Source: an uncultured Mycoplasmatota bacterium (GTDB taxonomy: Bacteria > Bacillota_I > Bacilli_A > RF39 > UBA660). Taken from it: 64,000 nt of DNA. The translations under genes were made by a program, and so were the position numbers. The notes below the pieces were generated by a model. It was not told where the DNA came from. It made no database searches and saw nothing but the letters and a program-made list of their open reading frames with translations. The stretch covers positions 1 through 64,000 of the forward strand of contig URHJ01000003.1 in the NCBI GenBank assembly GCA_900547465.1. The letters run 5' to 3'. Shown piece after piece: positions 16,327 through 27,948 of this stretch (positions within the stretch are counted from its first letter, which is position 1; each line of letters opens with the position of its first letter).

Positions 16327-18132
16327 TCACTTCCTTTTTACTTCTTGATATATTTTAGAAAACTCCGTAATATATTCATTAAATTTATCCATAGCTTTAT
16401 CAATAACTTCTTTTTTAGATAAATCTATATCCATTATTTTTAACTCATCTAGTGGATCCATACTTCCTCCACTACTTAAGAATTTTATATATTTATCGAC
16501 AAAACCAGCTTCATTTATTATCTTATCTGCAATTACAGTAGATGCAGCTAAGCTAGTAGCGTATTTATATACATAAAATCCATAGTAGAAATGAGGGATT
16601 CTTTCCCACTCATACTTAATTAAATCATCGACTATAACATGATCTTTAAAGTATTTTTTACATAAATTATAATATTTATCTTCTAGGAATTCATGTGTTA
16701 AAGCTTGATTATTTTCTCTAGCACTATAAACTTCCTTTTCAAATTCTGCAAACATAGTTTGACGTACAATTGTAGCATAATATAAACTCATTAAATTATC
16801 CAAGATAGCTAGTTTTTCTAAATTATCAGTACTATTTTCTAATAAATAATGATTTAATAATAATTCATTAGTAGTAGATGCTACTTCAGCAACAAATATT
16901 TTATAATTTGCATATATTCTATCATTATTTAGTTTAGAATAATAAGAATGCATTGAGTGACCTAACTCGTGAGCAAGAGTTGATACGTCAGTTAATTTAT
17001 TTTCATAGTTTAGTAAGACATATGGAGCAGTGTCGTATGTACCTGCTGAATAAGCTCCTCCTCTTTTTCCTTTGTTGTTATAAACATCTATCCAAGAATT
17101 ATCAAAAGCTTCATTTAATTTTGATATATAGTCATCACCTAAAATAGATAATGCATTTAAAACTAGTTTCTTTGCATCTTCATAAGAATATTCTTTGTCA
17201 TAGTCACTTATTAAAGATGTATAAGTATCATATCTATGTAATTCGTCTAAACCCAATACATTTTTTATTGTACTAAAGTAGTTATTAATTACATCATCTC
17301 TTTCAGATACACTTTTTATTAAATTATCATAAACAGAGATATCAATTTTATCTGGATATAAATATCTTTCAATAGTAGATGAATAACCTCTAGCTTTAGT
17401 TACTGCTACATCACTATTTATATGACCAGAGTAAATAGATGTGATTGTGTTTTTATATTTAGCATATGTAGAAAATAAGGTATCAAATGCATCTTTTCTT
17501 ACTCTTCTATCTTGCGATCTAATAAATGTAGTAAAGTTACTTTCTGTTAACTCTACCAAGTTTCCTTCCTCATCTTTAATAGATGGAAATGTCATATCTG
17601 TATCTGTTAGGCTTGTATATGATGAGTCTGAAGCAGTTAATGCATTACTCATCAACGATAGCATTTCTTCACCTTTTTGATCTAAGACGTGATCTTTAAA
17701 ACGAAATAATTCATTAAAATACCTTTGATATTTTTTTAGTGATTCCTCATTTAAGTATGATTTAATAACTTCTTCATCTGTTTTATATAAAAGTGGTAAG
17801 AAGAAAGATGTTTTTAAAGAGTAATTATTAGAAACATCATCTATTTCTTGAACCATCTTTTGATAAGTAGCAACAGTTGTATCTTCGTCATGATGCCTAT
17901 ATGCATATGTAAATAGTTTATTGAAAAGTCGTTCTACTTCATCTTCTAAATTAAGATATGATTCTAATATTTCCTCACTTTCAAAGACATTAGTCTCATA
18001 CTTTGAAAACTCTTCAATCTTATCTTTTAATATATCTAAGTCTTTATAAAAATCATCATTAGTTTTGTAAATTTTTGTTAAATCCCATTTATATTTATCA
18101 TCAATACTACTTCTTGTACGTTGTTTTTGCAT
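16327..18132 (-). CDS. pepF: Oligoendopeptidase F (M3 family)
   Basis: A cytosolic zinc metallopeptidase that cleaves short peptides. The 601-aa protein has the PepF N-terminal helical region and the zinc motif HELGHSMHSYYS near residue 390, followed by the M3 helix with EVASTTNELLL supplying the third ligand Glu. The length is canonical. It lies between dnaK and dnaJ in the HrcA-controlled operon, which is unusual and suggests heat-induced peptide turnover coupled to the chaperones (inference). Confidence 0.95.
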   Translation of the reverse strand: MQKQRTRSSIDDKYKWDLTKIYKTNDDFYKDLDILKDKIEEFSKYETNVFESEEILESYLNLEDEVERLFNKLFTYAYRHHDEDTTVATYQKMVQEIDDVSNNYSLKTSFFLPLLYKTDEEVIKSYLNEESLKKYQRYFNELFRFKDHVLDQKGEEMLSLMSNALTASDSSYTSLTDTDMTFPSIKDEEGNLVELTESNFTTFIRSQDRRVRKDAFDTLFSTYAKYKNTITSIYSGHINSDVAVTKARGYSSTIERYLYPDKIDISVYDNLIKSVSERDDVINNYFSTIKNVLGLDELHRYDTYTSLISDYDKEYSYEDAKKLVLNALSILGDDYISKLNEAFDNSWIDVYNNKGKRGGAYSAGTYDTAPYVLLNYENKLTDVSTLAHELGHSMHSYYSKLNNDRIYANYKIFVAEVASTTNELLLNHYLLENSTDNLEKLAILDNLMSLYYATIVRQTMFAEFEKEVYSARENNQALTHEFLEDKYYNLCKKYFKDHVIVDDLIKYEWERIPHFYYGFYVYKYATSLAASTVIADKIINEAGFVDKYIKFLSSGGSMDPLDELKIMDIDLSKKEVIDKAMDKFNEYITEFSKIYQEVKRK

Positions 18133-18167
18133 AATTTCTCCTATCTATATTTATTATTTAACAAAGC

Positions 18168-18192
18168 AAAGTTCTAGAATACTAGAACTTTT
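18168..18192 (-). other. Hairpin between dnaK and pepF
   Basis: On the minus strand, AGTTCTAG/CTAGAACT with loop TATT lies just after the dnaK stop codon. Only a poor T tract follows, so it may be a partial terminator or an mRNA processing/stability site that lowers pepF-dnaJ relative to dnaK. Confidence 0.5.
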
Positions 18193-18199
18193 ACTTCTT

Positions 18200-20029
<1,830 letters not shown>

Positions 20030-20043
20030 TTATCTCTCCTTCA

Positions 20044-20628
20044 CTAATCTTTTTTATTTATTTTTACTGAGGCAGGACGAATAACCCTGTCTTTTAATTT
20101 ATAACCTTTTAATAAAACTTCTAGGACAACATCGTCATCTTTTTCATTATCACAATCTGTCATTAGAGCTTCTTCTTCCATAGAATTAAAAGGTTCTCCA
20201 ATATTATTTATTTCTTCTACTCCAAATTTCTTTAATGCTTCCCAAAGGGACGTTTTCATCATTTTAAATCCTGTTAAGAACTTTTTCATCTCATCAGTTA
20301 ATTTATCTTCATTCTGAGAAGTAGCTCTTTCAAAATTATCTAATATTGGAATAATTTCAGAAATTAAATCCTGATTACAATATTTTTTATAGCTAGCAAA
20401 CTCATCATCTTTTCTTTTTCTATAGTTAATTAGTTCAGCTTGTGTATACTTTACTTTTTCTTCTAATTCACTAACTTCTTTTTTTAATTTATCATTTTCT
20501 TCTTGTAATTTATTATGTTTATTATGCTTTTTTTCATGTTCCTTGCATTTACATTCTTCTTTGCAACAATCATGTTTTTCAGCTTTTTGTTCAACTTTTT
20601 TTTCTTTTTTCTCTTCTGTTTTTTCCAT
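20044..20628 (-). CDS. grpE: GrpE nucleotide exchange factor with Cys/His-rich N-terminus
   Basis: Releases ADP from DnaK. Residues about 45-85 form the long coiled coil and 90-190 the four-helix and beta-wing domain (KDDVVLEVLLKGYKLKDRVIRPASVKI near the end is diagnostic). The first 45 residues are unusual: a Lys/Glu region followed by a cluster with HDCCKEECKCKEH and further His, giving five Cys and several His. GrpE N-termini are normally disordered and Cys-free, so this looks like an added metal- or redox-responsive patch (inference). Confidence 0.95.
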   Translation of the reverse strand: MEKTEEKKEKKVEQKAEKHDCCKEECKCKEHEKKHNKHNKLQEENDKLKKEVSELEEKVKYTQAELINYRKRKDDEFASYKKYCNQDLISEIIPILDNFERATSQNEDKLTDEMKKFLTGFKMMKTSLWEALKKFGVEEINNIGEPFNSMEEEALMTDCDNEKDDDVVLEVLLKGYKLKDRVIRPASVKINKKD

Positions 20629-20644
20629 ACGCTCTCCTTCACCT

Positions 20645-21640
20645 CTAGTCAGATTTTTCTATGTTTTCTTTTAAGAACTCTAACATAGAAACAACTCTTT
20701 CATAGTCCATTCTTTTAGGACCTACGATTGCTAAAGTGCTCTCTTCATTATTATTATTCTTAAATGTTGTTTTTATTACGGTAACATCTTCATCTATATT
20801 GCTTTCGCTACCGATGTAGACTTTAATGTTTCTATCTTCATCTTCTTGAATTTCACGTAGTGTTTCTTTATCATCAAGCTTTTCATAAATATTTTTGATT
20901 TTATCAACATTACTAAATTCAGGTTGATTTAAGAATTTTGTTCTTCCAACTATATTGACATCATCAGTAGCAAAATCACTGAATACAGTATAAAAAGCAT
21001 TGTATAGTTGTTCATGTTGAGCTACATATTTACCTATAATTGGTTTAACTTCGTACTCTAGCTTTTGACTTACTTCGTCAATTGGAGTACCAACTATTAA
21101 AGAATTTATTAAACTAACAGTTTTTTGAATCTCATCAAGAGATACATGATTTAATTTAATCTCTTTATGTTCTACATGACCTTTATCTGTAACAACAATA
21201 ACAATCATACTATTTTCATTCATTGGAACAACTTCAATCTTTTTTAACAGGTTATCATGTGATCTTGTTCCTAACGAAATAGTAGCATAGTTAGTCATAT
21301 CTGATATAACTTGCAAGCTTTTACTAATACAATCTGCTAAAGGAAGTTGTTGATTACGGAAAATAATTTGTAATTTTAACATATCTTCAGCATTCATCTT
21401 TTTTAATTCCATTAGGTGATCAACATAGTATCTATAACCAGCTTCACTTGGAATTCTTCCAGATGATGTATGTGTTTTTTCTAAAAGTCCTGCTTCTTCT
21501 AAATCAGACATTTCATTTCTAACCGTTGCACTAGAACATTTTAGCTTTTTACATATACTATTTGAACTAATTGGTTTTGCTAGTTTTACATAATGTTCAA
21601 CTATTAACTTTAAAATATTTTCTTGTCTTTTAGTTAACAT
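20645..21640 (-). CDS. hrcA: Heat-inducible transcription repressor HrcA
   Basis: Represses its own operon by binding CIRCE. Residues 1-85 form the winged helix (TKRQENILKLIVEHY, SATVRNEMSDLEEAGLLEKTHTSSGR); GAF-like and dimerisation domains follow, ending at 331 aa. The start at 21640 is chosen from AGGAGGG with proper spacing; an ATG six bases upstream touches the site, and the longer open frame lies across the CIRCE element. First gene of hrcA-grpE-dnaK-pepF-dnaJ. Confidence 0.97.
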   Translation of the reverse strand: MLTKRQENILKLIVEHYVKLAKPISSNSICKKLKCSSATVRNEMSDLEEAGLLEKTHTSSGRIPSEAGYRYYVDHLMELKKMNAEDMLKLQIIFRNQQLPLADCISKSLQVISDMTNYATISLGTRSHDNLLKKIEVVPMNENSMIVIVVTDKGHVEHKEIKLNHVSLDEIQKTVSLINSLIVGTPIDEVSQKLEYEVKPIIGKYVAQHEQLYNAFYTVFSDFATDDVNIVGRTKFLNQPEFSNVDKIKNIYEKLDDKETLREIQEDEDRNIKVYIGSESNIDEDVTVIKTTFKNNNNEESTLAIVGPKRMDYERVVSMLEFLKENIEKSD

Positions 21641-21651
21641 TATCATCCCTC

Positions 21652-21678
21652 CTAGCACTATATATTTATGAGTGCTAA
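21652..21678 (-). promoter_or_regulatory. CIRCE operator, promoter-proximal
   Basis: On the minus strand, TTAGCACTC-N9-TAGTGCTAG, matching CIRCE (TTAGCACTC-N9-GAGTGCTAA) at 16 of 18 positions. It lies between the -10 and the hrcA ribosome binding site. Confidence 0.92.
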
Positions 21679-21682
21679 TATA

Positions 21683-21711
21683 ATTGTATGACAAAAGTTA
21701 GCACTTGTCAA
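21683..21711 (-). promoter_or_regulatory. SigA-type promoter of hrcA operon
   Basis: On the minus strand, TTGACA (21706-21711), 17 bp, TACAAT (21683-21688), flanked by a CIRCE on each side. Confidence 0.85.
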
Positions 21712-21724
21712 TAATATTTGCTAA
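21698..21724 (-). promoter_or_regulatory. Second, degenerate CIRCE overlapping the -35
   Basis: On the minus strand, TTAGCAAAT-N9-AAGTGCTAA, with the same 9-9-9 geometry as CIRCE, spanning the -35. Each arm keeps the TTAGCA core. Confidence 0.65.
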
Positions 21725-21815
21725 CTTTTTTCGACATATTTAATTTTTGCTTTTTTAGAAAATTTTAATTCACTAGTTTTCTTTATAAACTCACTTGTTA
21801 TTAAAGGTATATAAA

Positions 21816-21841
21816 GAAAAAAAGAAGAATTAAGCTTCTTC
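21816..21841 (-). terminator. Terminator of the ruvA-rpmF operon
   Basis: On the minus strand, stem GAAGAA/TTCTTC with a loop holding the rpmF stop codon, followed by a T-rich run. Confidence 0.7.
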
Positions 21842-22036
21842 TTTTGCAATAACAGTTTGTTTTTTGTAACTACCACATTTTTTACAAACTCTATGAGGTT
21901 TAATCATTTCTCCACAAGTAGGGCATTTTGTCATACCAGGAGCAGTCATAGCTTTATGAGCTTGTCTTGTTCTTTTTCTAGTTTTTGAAACTTTACGAAA
22001 TGGTACAGCAAACATTTGAATATCTAACTTCATCAT
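21830..22036 (-). CDS. rpmF: 50S ribosomal protein L32 with L27-like N-terminal leader
   Basis: A 68-aa zinc-ribbon ribosomal protein: AVPFRKVSKTRKR is the normal mature L32 N-terminus, and CPTC...CKKC supplies four zinc ligands. GGAG seven bases before ATG 22036 sets a start nine codons upstream of that Ala, and no initiation codon lies between Ala and MMKLDIQMF other than an internal Met. The leader MMKLDIQMF followed by Ala mirrors L27 of staphylococci (MLKLNLQFF, then Ala), which the protease Prp removes. Removal here would regenerate a standard L32. It follows yceD by 4 bp, as in many bacteria. Confidence 0.93.
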   Translation of the reverse strand: MMKLDIQMFAVPFRKVSKTRKRTRQAHKAMTAPGMTKCPTCGEMIKPHRVCKKCGSYKKQTVIAKEEA

Positions 22037-22040
22037 AATA

Positions 22041-22496
22041 TCACTCCTTTTTATCAAAATTTTTTAATAAATCATGAAAAGGATTATTTTCTAAGGAAAC
22101 CTCATCCTCACTCATTAATTTCCATCCATCCCCATGAAATTCACTGAGATTCGTAACCTTAGTAAACTTTAAGGGAACCTCTAGTACAATATTTTCCCAC
22201 AAAAACTCGAATAAATCAAGTCTATTTTCATCATTTATCAAGTTTTCTTCAATATAATCATCATATTGGAATGAAAATGGATACTCTACTTCATCAAGTG
22301 AAACATCATCTAAAATTATCATAGTACCTGATGCTTCAATTTCTGCATATAATTTTTCTTCAACATTATAGTAGATTTTCCCTTCAACTTTTATATTATC
22401 TAATTTTCTTACTTTGGTATTAGAAAAATAAGTATTAGGAATATTAAATGTATCATTAATAACATATGAATCTTTTAAATTAAAATCTATATACAT
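22041..22496 (-). CDS. YceD family protein (DUF177), 23S rRNA accumulation factor
   Basis: A 151-aa acidic protein of the YceD/DUF177 family, which is found next to rpmF in most bacteria and affects large-subunit rRNA accumulation in E. coli. The visible core includes YFSNTKVRKLDNIKVEG, a beta-rich middle with an EVEYPFSFQYDD segment, and the C-terminal NPFHDLLKNF motif. Assignment rests on these and on its position 4 bp ahead of rpmF. Confidence 0.82.
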   Translation of the reverse strand: MYIDFNLKDSYVINDTFNIPNTYFSNTKVRKLDNIKVEGKIYYNVEEKLYAEIEASGTMIILDDVSLDEVEYPFSFQYDDYIEENLINDENRLDLFEFLWENIVLEVPLKFTKVTNLSEFHGDGWKLMSEDEVSLENNPFHDLLKNFDKKE

Positions 22497-22499
22497 ATA

Positions 22500-23636
<1,137 letters not shown>

Positions 23637-23651
23637 TCAATATTATTAAAA

Positions 23652-24677
23652 CTATTTTATAAACATTGCATCTCCAAATGAGAAGAATCTGTATTTTTCT
23701 TTTACAGCTATATTATAAGCATTTAGAATATTATCTTTTCCTGCTAAAGCAGAAACAAGCATTACAAGTGTAGACTTTGGTAGGTGGAAATTTGTTATTA
23801 ATCTATCTACTGCTTTAAATTCATATCCAGGATATATAAATATATCTGTCCAACCACTGCACTCTCTAAATTCACCATATTTCGTCATAACAGTTTCTAA
23901 AACTCTTGTACTCGTTGTACCAACACTTACTATTTTTTTATGTTTTTCTTTTGTCTTTTTTAAGGTTTCAGCAACTTCTTTAGTCATATGATAGTATTCA
24001 CTATGCATTTTATGTTTAGTTACATCAGAAACACTAACAGGTCTAAATGTACCAAGTCCTACATGAAGGGTAACGTAACATATATTAATTCCTTTATCTT
24101 CTATTTTCTTTAAAAGATCTTTTGTAAAATGTAGTCCTGCGGTTGGTGCTGCGGCACTTCCTACTTCTTTAGCATACACAGTTTGATATCTAGATTGATC
24201 ATTTAGTTTTTCATGAATATATGGTGGTAATGGCATAGTTCCTAATTTATCTAATATTTCATATAAAATACCATCATATATTAATGTAAAGTGTCTAATG
24301 CCATCATCTAATTCTTTGATACATTTTGCTTTTAACAAGCCATCACCAAAGCTAACAACTGTACCAACTTTTATTCTGCGTGCAGGTTTAGTTAGGCATT
24401 CCCAATCGTCTTTTTCAATATTTTTTAAGAGTAATATTTCTATTACGGCTTTTGTTTCTTCTTTTTCTCCGATTAATCTTGCTGGCAAAACCTTGGTATC
24501 ATTTAAAACAAGAGTATCACCTTTTTCTAAGTAATCTATAATATCTGTAAAATGTTTATGTTCTACTTCTCCTGTTTTTTTATCTAAAACCATTAGTCTT
24601 GATGAATCTCTTTTTTCAAGTGGTGTTTGGGCAATTAATTCCTCGGGTAAATTATAATCAAAATCATCTGTTTTCAT
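23652..24677 (-). CDS. queA: S-adenosylmethionine:tRNA ribosyltransferase-isomerase
   Basis: Builds epoxyqueuosine on the tRNA from preQ1 and the ribosyl part of SAM. The 341-aa protein begins with [17 protein letters not shown] and contains [10 protein letters not shown] and the [10 protein letters not shown] block typical of QueA. Directly precedes tgt; QueH, the next enzyme, is encoded at 53.4-54.0 kb. Confidence 0.97.
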   Translation of the reverse strand: MKTDDFDYNLPEELIAQTPLEKRDSSRLMVLDKKTGEVEHKHFTDIIDYLEKGDTLVLNDTKVLPARLIGEKEETKAVIEILLLKNIEKDDWECLTKPARRIKVGTVVSFGDGLLKAKCIKELDDGIRHFTLIYDGILYEILDKLGTMPLPPYIHEKLNDQSRYQTVYAKEVGSAAAPTAGLHFTKDLLKKIEDKGINICYVTLHVGLGTFRPVSVSDVTKHKMHSEYYHMTKEVAETLKKTKEKHKKIVSVGTTSTRVLETVMTKYGEFRECSGWTDIFIYPGYEFKAVDRLITNFHLPKSTLVMLVSALAGKDNILNAYNIAVKEKYRFFSFGDAMFIK

Positions 24678-24692
24678 ACTATCAACTTCTTT

Positions 24693-25247
24693 CTATAAAG
24701 TAAAACCTGTTTCTTTAACGAACTCTTCAAATGTATCTTCAAACTTTATTTTGGCTACTTCATCATCCAACTCTTTAACTGATCTATCATGAATAAACTT
24801 TTGCATTTGTTGTTGTTCGTTTAAAGGATATTTCCATTCTGTTAATTCTAAATATTTTAATCTTCTATCGTTTCTTGGTGTCTTTTTACATATTTCATGT
24901 AATGTTTCGGGCGTATACATTTCAAAACATTGTCTTTGATATTCAATAACGCCTATAGAACTATAACATGAAAGTAGAGCTATTTCTTCATTTGTTAGGC
25001 TTTCTGTTTTTTCTTGATATTGGTCCATTAATATTGCTGCCGATAAAATAGAAGCTAACTTTTGAAATTCTGTATATTCGTTATAAATAAGATTTGCAAC
25101 TTTCATGAATCGATCATTATGTTCTAAATTTATAAGTGAAGGAACTGCTTCATCTAAGCAATTATAATATATTGTATAAGCATCATTTTTTTCTATACTA
25201 TTTTTAATGATTCCACTAAGTTCTTGATAATTAAGTTTTTGTTTCAT
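24693..25247 (-). CDS. Uncharacterised 184-aa protein between ruvB and queA
   Basis: I do not recognise the family. The protein is soluble, largely helical and mixed-charge, with no membrane segment or clear catalytic motif; it has scattered single Cys residues. It starts 5 bp after ruvB and ends 15 bp before queA, so it is translated from the ruv-que-rpmF message. The codon use looks like its neighbours and the frame is intact. Confidence 0.75.
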   Translation of the reverse strand: MKQKLNYQELSGIIKNSIEKNDAYTIYYNCLDEAVPSLINLEHNDRFMKVANLIYNEYTEFQKLASILSAAILMDQYQEKTESLTNEEIALLSCYSSIGVIEYQRQCFEMYTPETLHEICKKTPRNDRRLKYLELTEWKYPLNEQQQMQKFIHDRSVKELDDEVAKIKFEDTFEEFVKETGFTL

Positions 25248-25252
25248 AATAA

Positions 25253-26254
25253 CTACCTATCGTTACGATTTCTTCCTAAGATTTGATATCCGTAGTCAGT
25301 GACTATTCTTCCTCTACTTGTTCTTTTTAAAAAGCCTTGTTGTAGTAGATATGGTTCATAAACATCTTCAATTGTGGTTGCTTCTTCTCCAATTGAACTA
25401 CTAATAGCATCTATTCCCACTGGTCCACCATTAAATTTATCAATAATAGTTAAAAGTAGATCTCTATCTGTACTATCTAGACCATTTTTATCTACTTTTA
25501 ATCTTTCAAGCGCAATTTCTGTTATTTCTTTATCGATAACACCGTTTCCTAGGACATTGGCAAAATCACGTACTCTTTTTAAAAGTCTATTGGCAATTCT
25601 TGGTGTTCCCCTACTTCTACTGGCAAGTTCAACTGCAGCCTCTTTATCTATCTCTGTTCCTAGAACTCTTGCGGTTCTTTCAATAATTTGAGTTAATTCA
25701 GGTACTGTATAGAACTGTAGTTTTGAAACAATTCCGAATCTATCTCTTAATGGAGAAGTTAAATCTCCTGACCTAGTTGTTGCTCCAACCAAGGTAAATG
25801 GTGGCAAATCTATTTTTATATTTCTACTATTTCCATCGCTACCAATAATAATATCTAGTGTAAAGTCTTCCATTGCAGGATATAGTATTTCTTCAATAAA
25901 TTTAGGCATTCTGTGAATTTCATCAATAAATAATACATCACCAGGTTCTAGTGTAGATAAAACAGCTGCCAAATCGCCTGATTTTTCTATACTTGGACCA
26001 CTTGCTGTTTTAATATTAGTTCCCATTTCATTAGCAATTATATAAGCAAGAGTAGTTTTTCCAAGTCCAGGAGGCCCATATAGTAAAACATGATCTAAGG
26101 CTTCTTTACGCATTTTAGCAGCTTCAATAAAGACTTTGATATTTTCTTTTACTTCAGTTTGTCCAATGTACTCATCTAAAATCTCTGGTCGAATAGAATT
26201 ATCTAGAATTCCATCGTCTTTTACCTCTACATTTCTAACGACACTTTCTTCCAT
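25253..26254 (-). CDS. ruvB: Holliday junction branch migration ATPase RuvB
   Basis: Hexameric motor that drives branch migration with RuvA. Walker [10 protein letters not shown] near residue 61, Walker B DEIHRM, sensor 1 GATTRSG, arginine finger in PLRDRFG, and the C-terminal winged helix ending in [13 protein letters not shown]. 333 aa is standard. It overlaps the upstream 121-aa ORF by 20 bp, implying translational coupling. Confidence 0.98.
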   Translation of the reverse strand: MEESVVRNVEVKDDGILDNSIRPEILDEYIGQTEVKENIKVFIEAAKMRKEALDHVLLYGPPGLGKTTLAYIIANEMGTNIKTASGPSIEKSGDLAAVLSTLEPGDVLFIDEIHRMPKFIEEILYPAMEDFTLDIIIGSDGNSRNIKIDLPPFTLVGATTRSGDLTSPLRDRFGIVSKLQFYTVPELTQIIERTARVLGTEIDKEAAVELASRSRGTPRIANRLLKRVRDFANVLGNGVIDKEITEIALERLKVDKNGLDSTDRDLLLTIIDKFNGGPVGIDAISSSIGEEATTIEDVYEPYLLQQGFLKRTSRGRIVTDYGYQILGRNRNDR

Positions 26255-26600
26255 TATTATCCCTCCTACTATCTAAAACATAATAGTTACTATTACATCT
26301 TTTACTTATTTCAACTCTAAAAATACTATCCATAAATTTTTCTCTATCTATAATATAAGATTTATCATTGATAGCCATAAGTAAAGATGTATACAAGTAT
26401 TCTTGTATATCATTTTGAAAATCATAAATATTATTATTCATTTCATGAATTTGATAAATACCATGTATTAATTTTTTATACTTCGTCGATGGTATATCAA
26501 CGGTTACTTTCCATTCACTATTTGCAGTCCAAAAGAACTCTAAGCTACTTTCAAAAGCTCTTTGTTCTAAGACATCACTTATTTTTGTTACTTTTTTCAT
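26235..26600 (-). CDS. Uncharacterised 121-aa protein between ruvA and ruvB
   Basis: An intact frame 4 bp after ruvA that overlaps ruvB by 20 bp. No family is recognised. It is helical and charged, begins [18 protein letters not shown] and ends with a basic tail ([11 protein letters not shown]) that coincides with the ruvB start region. The tight packing suggests a real, coupled gene; a role with RuvAB is possible but only inferred from position. Confidence 0.7.
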   Translation of the reverse strand: MKKVTKISDVLEQRAFESSLEFFWTANSEWKVTVDIPSTKYKKLIHGIYQIHEMNNNIYDFQNDIQEYLYTSLLMAINDKSYIIDREKFMDSIFRVEISKRCNSNYYVLDSRRDNNGRKCR

Positions 26601-26604
26601 AAAT

Positions 26605-27159
26605 TTATTTTAAGAGTAATTTTAAAGATTCTTTGACTTGAGATTCTATTGGAAGAGTACTATCAACCTTTGAAACAACTGTTTTTATTTCTTTTTCTTT
26701 ATAACCTAGTCCTTTTAGTACCTCAATTAATTCATCTTTATTATCTTCTTCTATATTATTAGCAATTACTCCTAGTTTTCCTTTCAAATCTAAAATCATT
26801 TGTTTTGCAAGTTTATCACCAATCTTAGGAAACTTTTTTAAATATAATACATTTTCTCTTTCGATTGCGTCCATTATACCTTCTGGTGTTGCGGCTGCTA
26901 AAATAGGAAGTGCCATCTTACAACCTAGTCCTTTTACTCCGATAAGTTTAAGAAATAGGTTTTTTTCGTCTTTATTTTGGAATCCAAATAAGCTATTATC
27001 ATCTTCTTTAATTTGTTGATAAGTAAAAATTTTATATTCCTTGTTTTCTTGATATGAATATGGATTTGGAACATAAATGATATATCCTATTCCATTGTTT
27101 TCAATAACTACATGGTCATATTCAATGCTTGCAATTTTACCTGTTATATAATCATACAT
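26605..27159 (-). CDS. ruvA: Holliday junction DNA helicase subunit RuvA
   Basis: Tetrameric protein that holds the Holliday junction. Residues 1-62 form the OB fold (MYDYITGKIASIEYDHVVIENNGIGY), 65-140 the two helix-hairpin-helix motifs (LIGVKGLGCKMALPIL, FPKIGDKLAKQMILDL), and 145-184 the RuvB-contacting domain III. AGGAGGAAGATACT precedes ATG 27159; the longer frame to 27201 reads into the promoter. First gene of the operon. Confidence 0.96.
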   Translation of the reverse strand: MYDYITGKIASIEYDHVVIENNGIGYIIYVPNPYSYQENKEYKIFTYQQIKEDDNSLFGFQNKDEKNLFLKLIGVKGLGCKMALPILAAATPEGIMDAIERENVLYLKKFPKIGDKLAKQMILDLKGKLGVIANNIEEDNKDELIEVLKGLGYKEKEIKTVVSKVDSTLPIESQVKESLKLLLK

Positions 27160-27179
27160 AGTATCTTCCTCCTTTCTAT

Positions 27180-27208
27180 ATTCTATCATTAATACAAACA
27201 TTTGTACA
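27180..27208 (-). promoter_or_regulatory. ruvA promoter with LexA-like box
   Basis: On the minus strand, TGTACA (27203-27208), 17 bp, TAGAAT (27180-27185). The plus-strand sequence TACAAACATTTGTA (27193-27206) sits over the -35 side of the spacer and shares AACATTTGT with the lexA promoter. ruvAB is a classic SOS operon. Confidence 0.65.
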
Positions 27209-27211
27209 GAA

Positions 27212-27231
27212 AAAAAGAACCTATCAGTTCT
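27212..27231 (-). terminator. Terminator of the TasA-like gene
   Basis: On the minus strand, stem AAGAAC/GTTCTT followed by seven T. Confidence 0.75.
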
Positions 27232-27876
27232 TTAATTACTACTTAGATTAACACTGTCTACTATTATTTTTCCGTGGTAATGTTTTCCTAAGACATTATT
27301 AGAAGCATTTTCTTTAATCCACATTCTAATATCATAGTTAGCTTGTGACTGTGATGCAATAACACCTTCAGCAACAACATAATCATTAGAATCCTTATCA
27401 CTTAATAAGAAACTATTATCATTACCTACTTTTACTTTTATATCAGAAAAATCAAGTAAATTATTCTGACAACCATCTTTTTCAATCATATCTGTATCAT
27501 TTACTATTCTTATTTTATATGATGCATCTAAGGTTCCTGTATTAGTGATAGTGAATGTATATGGTTTTTCTTTAGCTCCTTCTTCATCAGATTCTGGATA
27601 AGCTCCATTTAGATTGATTACATTTCCGTCTTTATTTTCACTAAAGTCTATTTTTAATGTACCTACTGTAATTGTATTATAATTTTCAGATTTAACTGTT
27701 GTTGAAAAGATAGCGTAAGCTGTAGATATCATTAACATTAAAACTAAAAATATAGAAAATATAATCCATTTTATTTCCCTAGACATTATTTTTGATAAGT
27801 AACCTTTTTGATTTTCATTCTTTTCTTTTTTATGATAATTATTAATTTTAATTTTTCTTCTATTTCTATTTGCCAT
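27232..27876 (-). CDS. TasA/camelysin-like exported protein
   Basis: A 214-aa protein with a basic cytoplasmic head (residues 1-35), a hydrophobic segment (36-56) ending STAYAIFSTTV, and an extracellular beta-rich domain beginning NTITVGTLKIDF. This signal-plus-first-strand pattern is typical of SipW-processed TasA/camelysin family proteins, which form biofilm or surface fibres. No SipW peptidase gene is in the window. A related N-terminus occurs in the 36.9-38.1 kb protein. Confidence 0.7.
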   Translation of the reverse strand: MANRNRRKIKINNYHKKEKNENQKGYLSKIMSREIKWIIFSIFLVLMLMISTAYAIFSTTVKSENYNTITVGTLKIDFSENKDGNVINLNGAYPESDEEGAKEKPYTFTITNTGTLDASYKIRIVNDTDMIEKDGCQNNLLDFSDIKVKVGNDNSFLLSDKDSNDYVVAEGVIASQSQANYDIRMWIKENASNNVLGKHYHGKIIVDSVNLSSN

Positions 27877-27917
27877 TTTATCACTTACCTTACTATACTT
27901 ATAGCATCATTATAACA

Positions 27918-27948
27918 TAAAAAGAATATCCAGTATAGATATTCTTTT
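27918..27948 (-). terminator. Terminator of the kinase-alaS-holA operon
   Basis: On the minus strand, stem AAAGAATATC/GATATTCTTT with a 7-base loop, then T residues. Confidence 0.8.
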
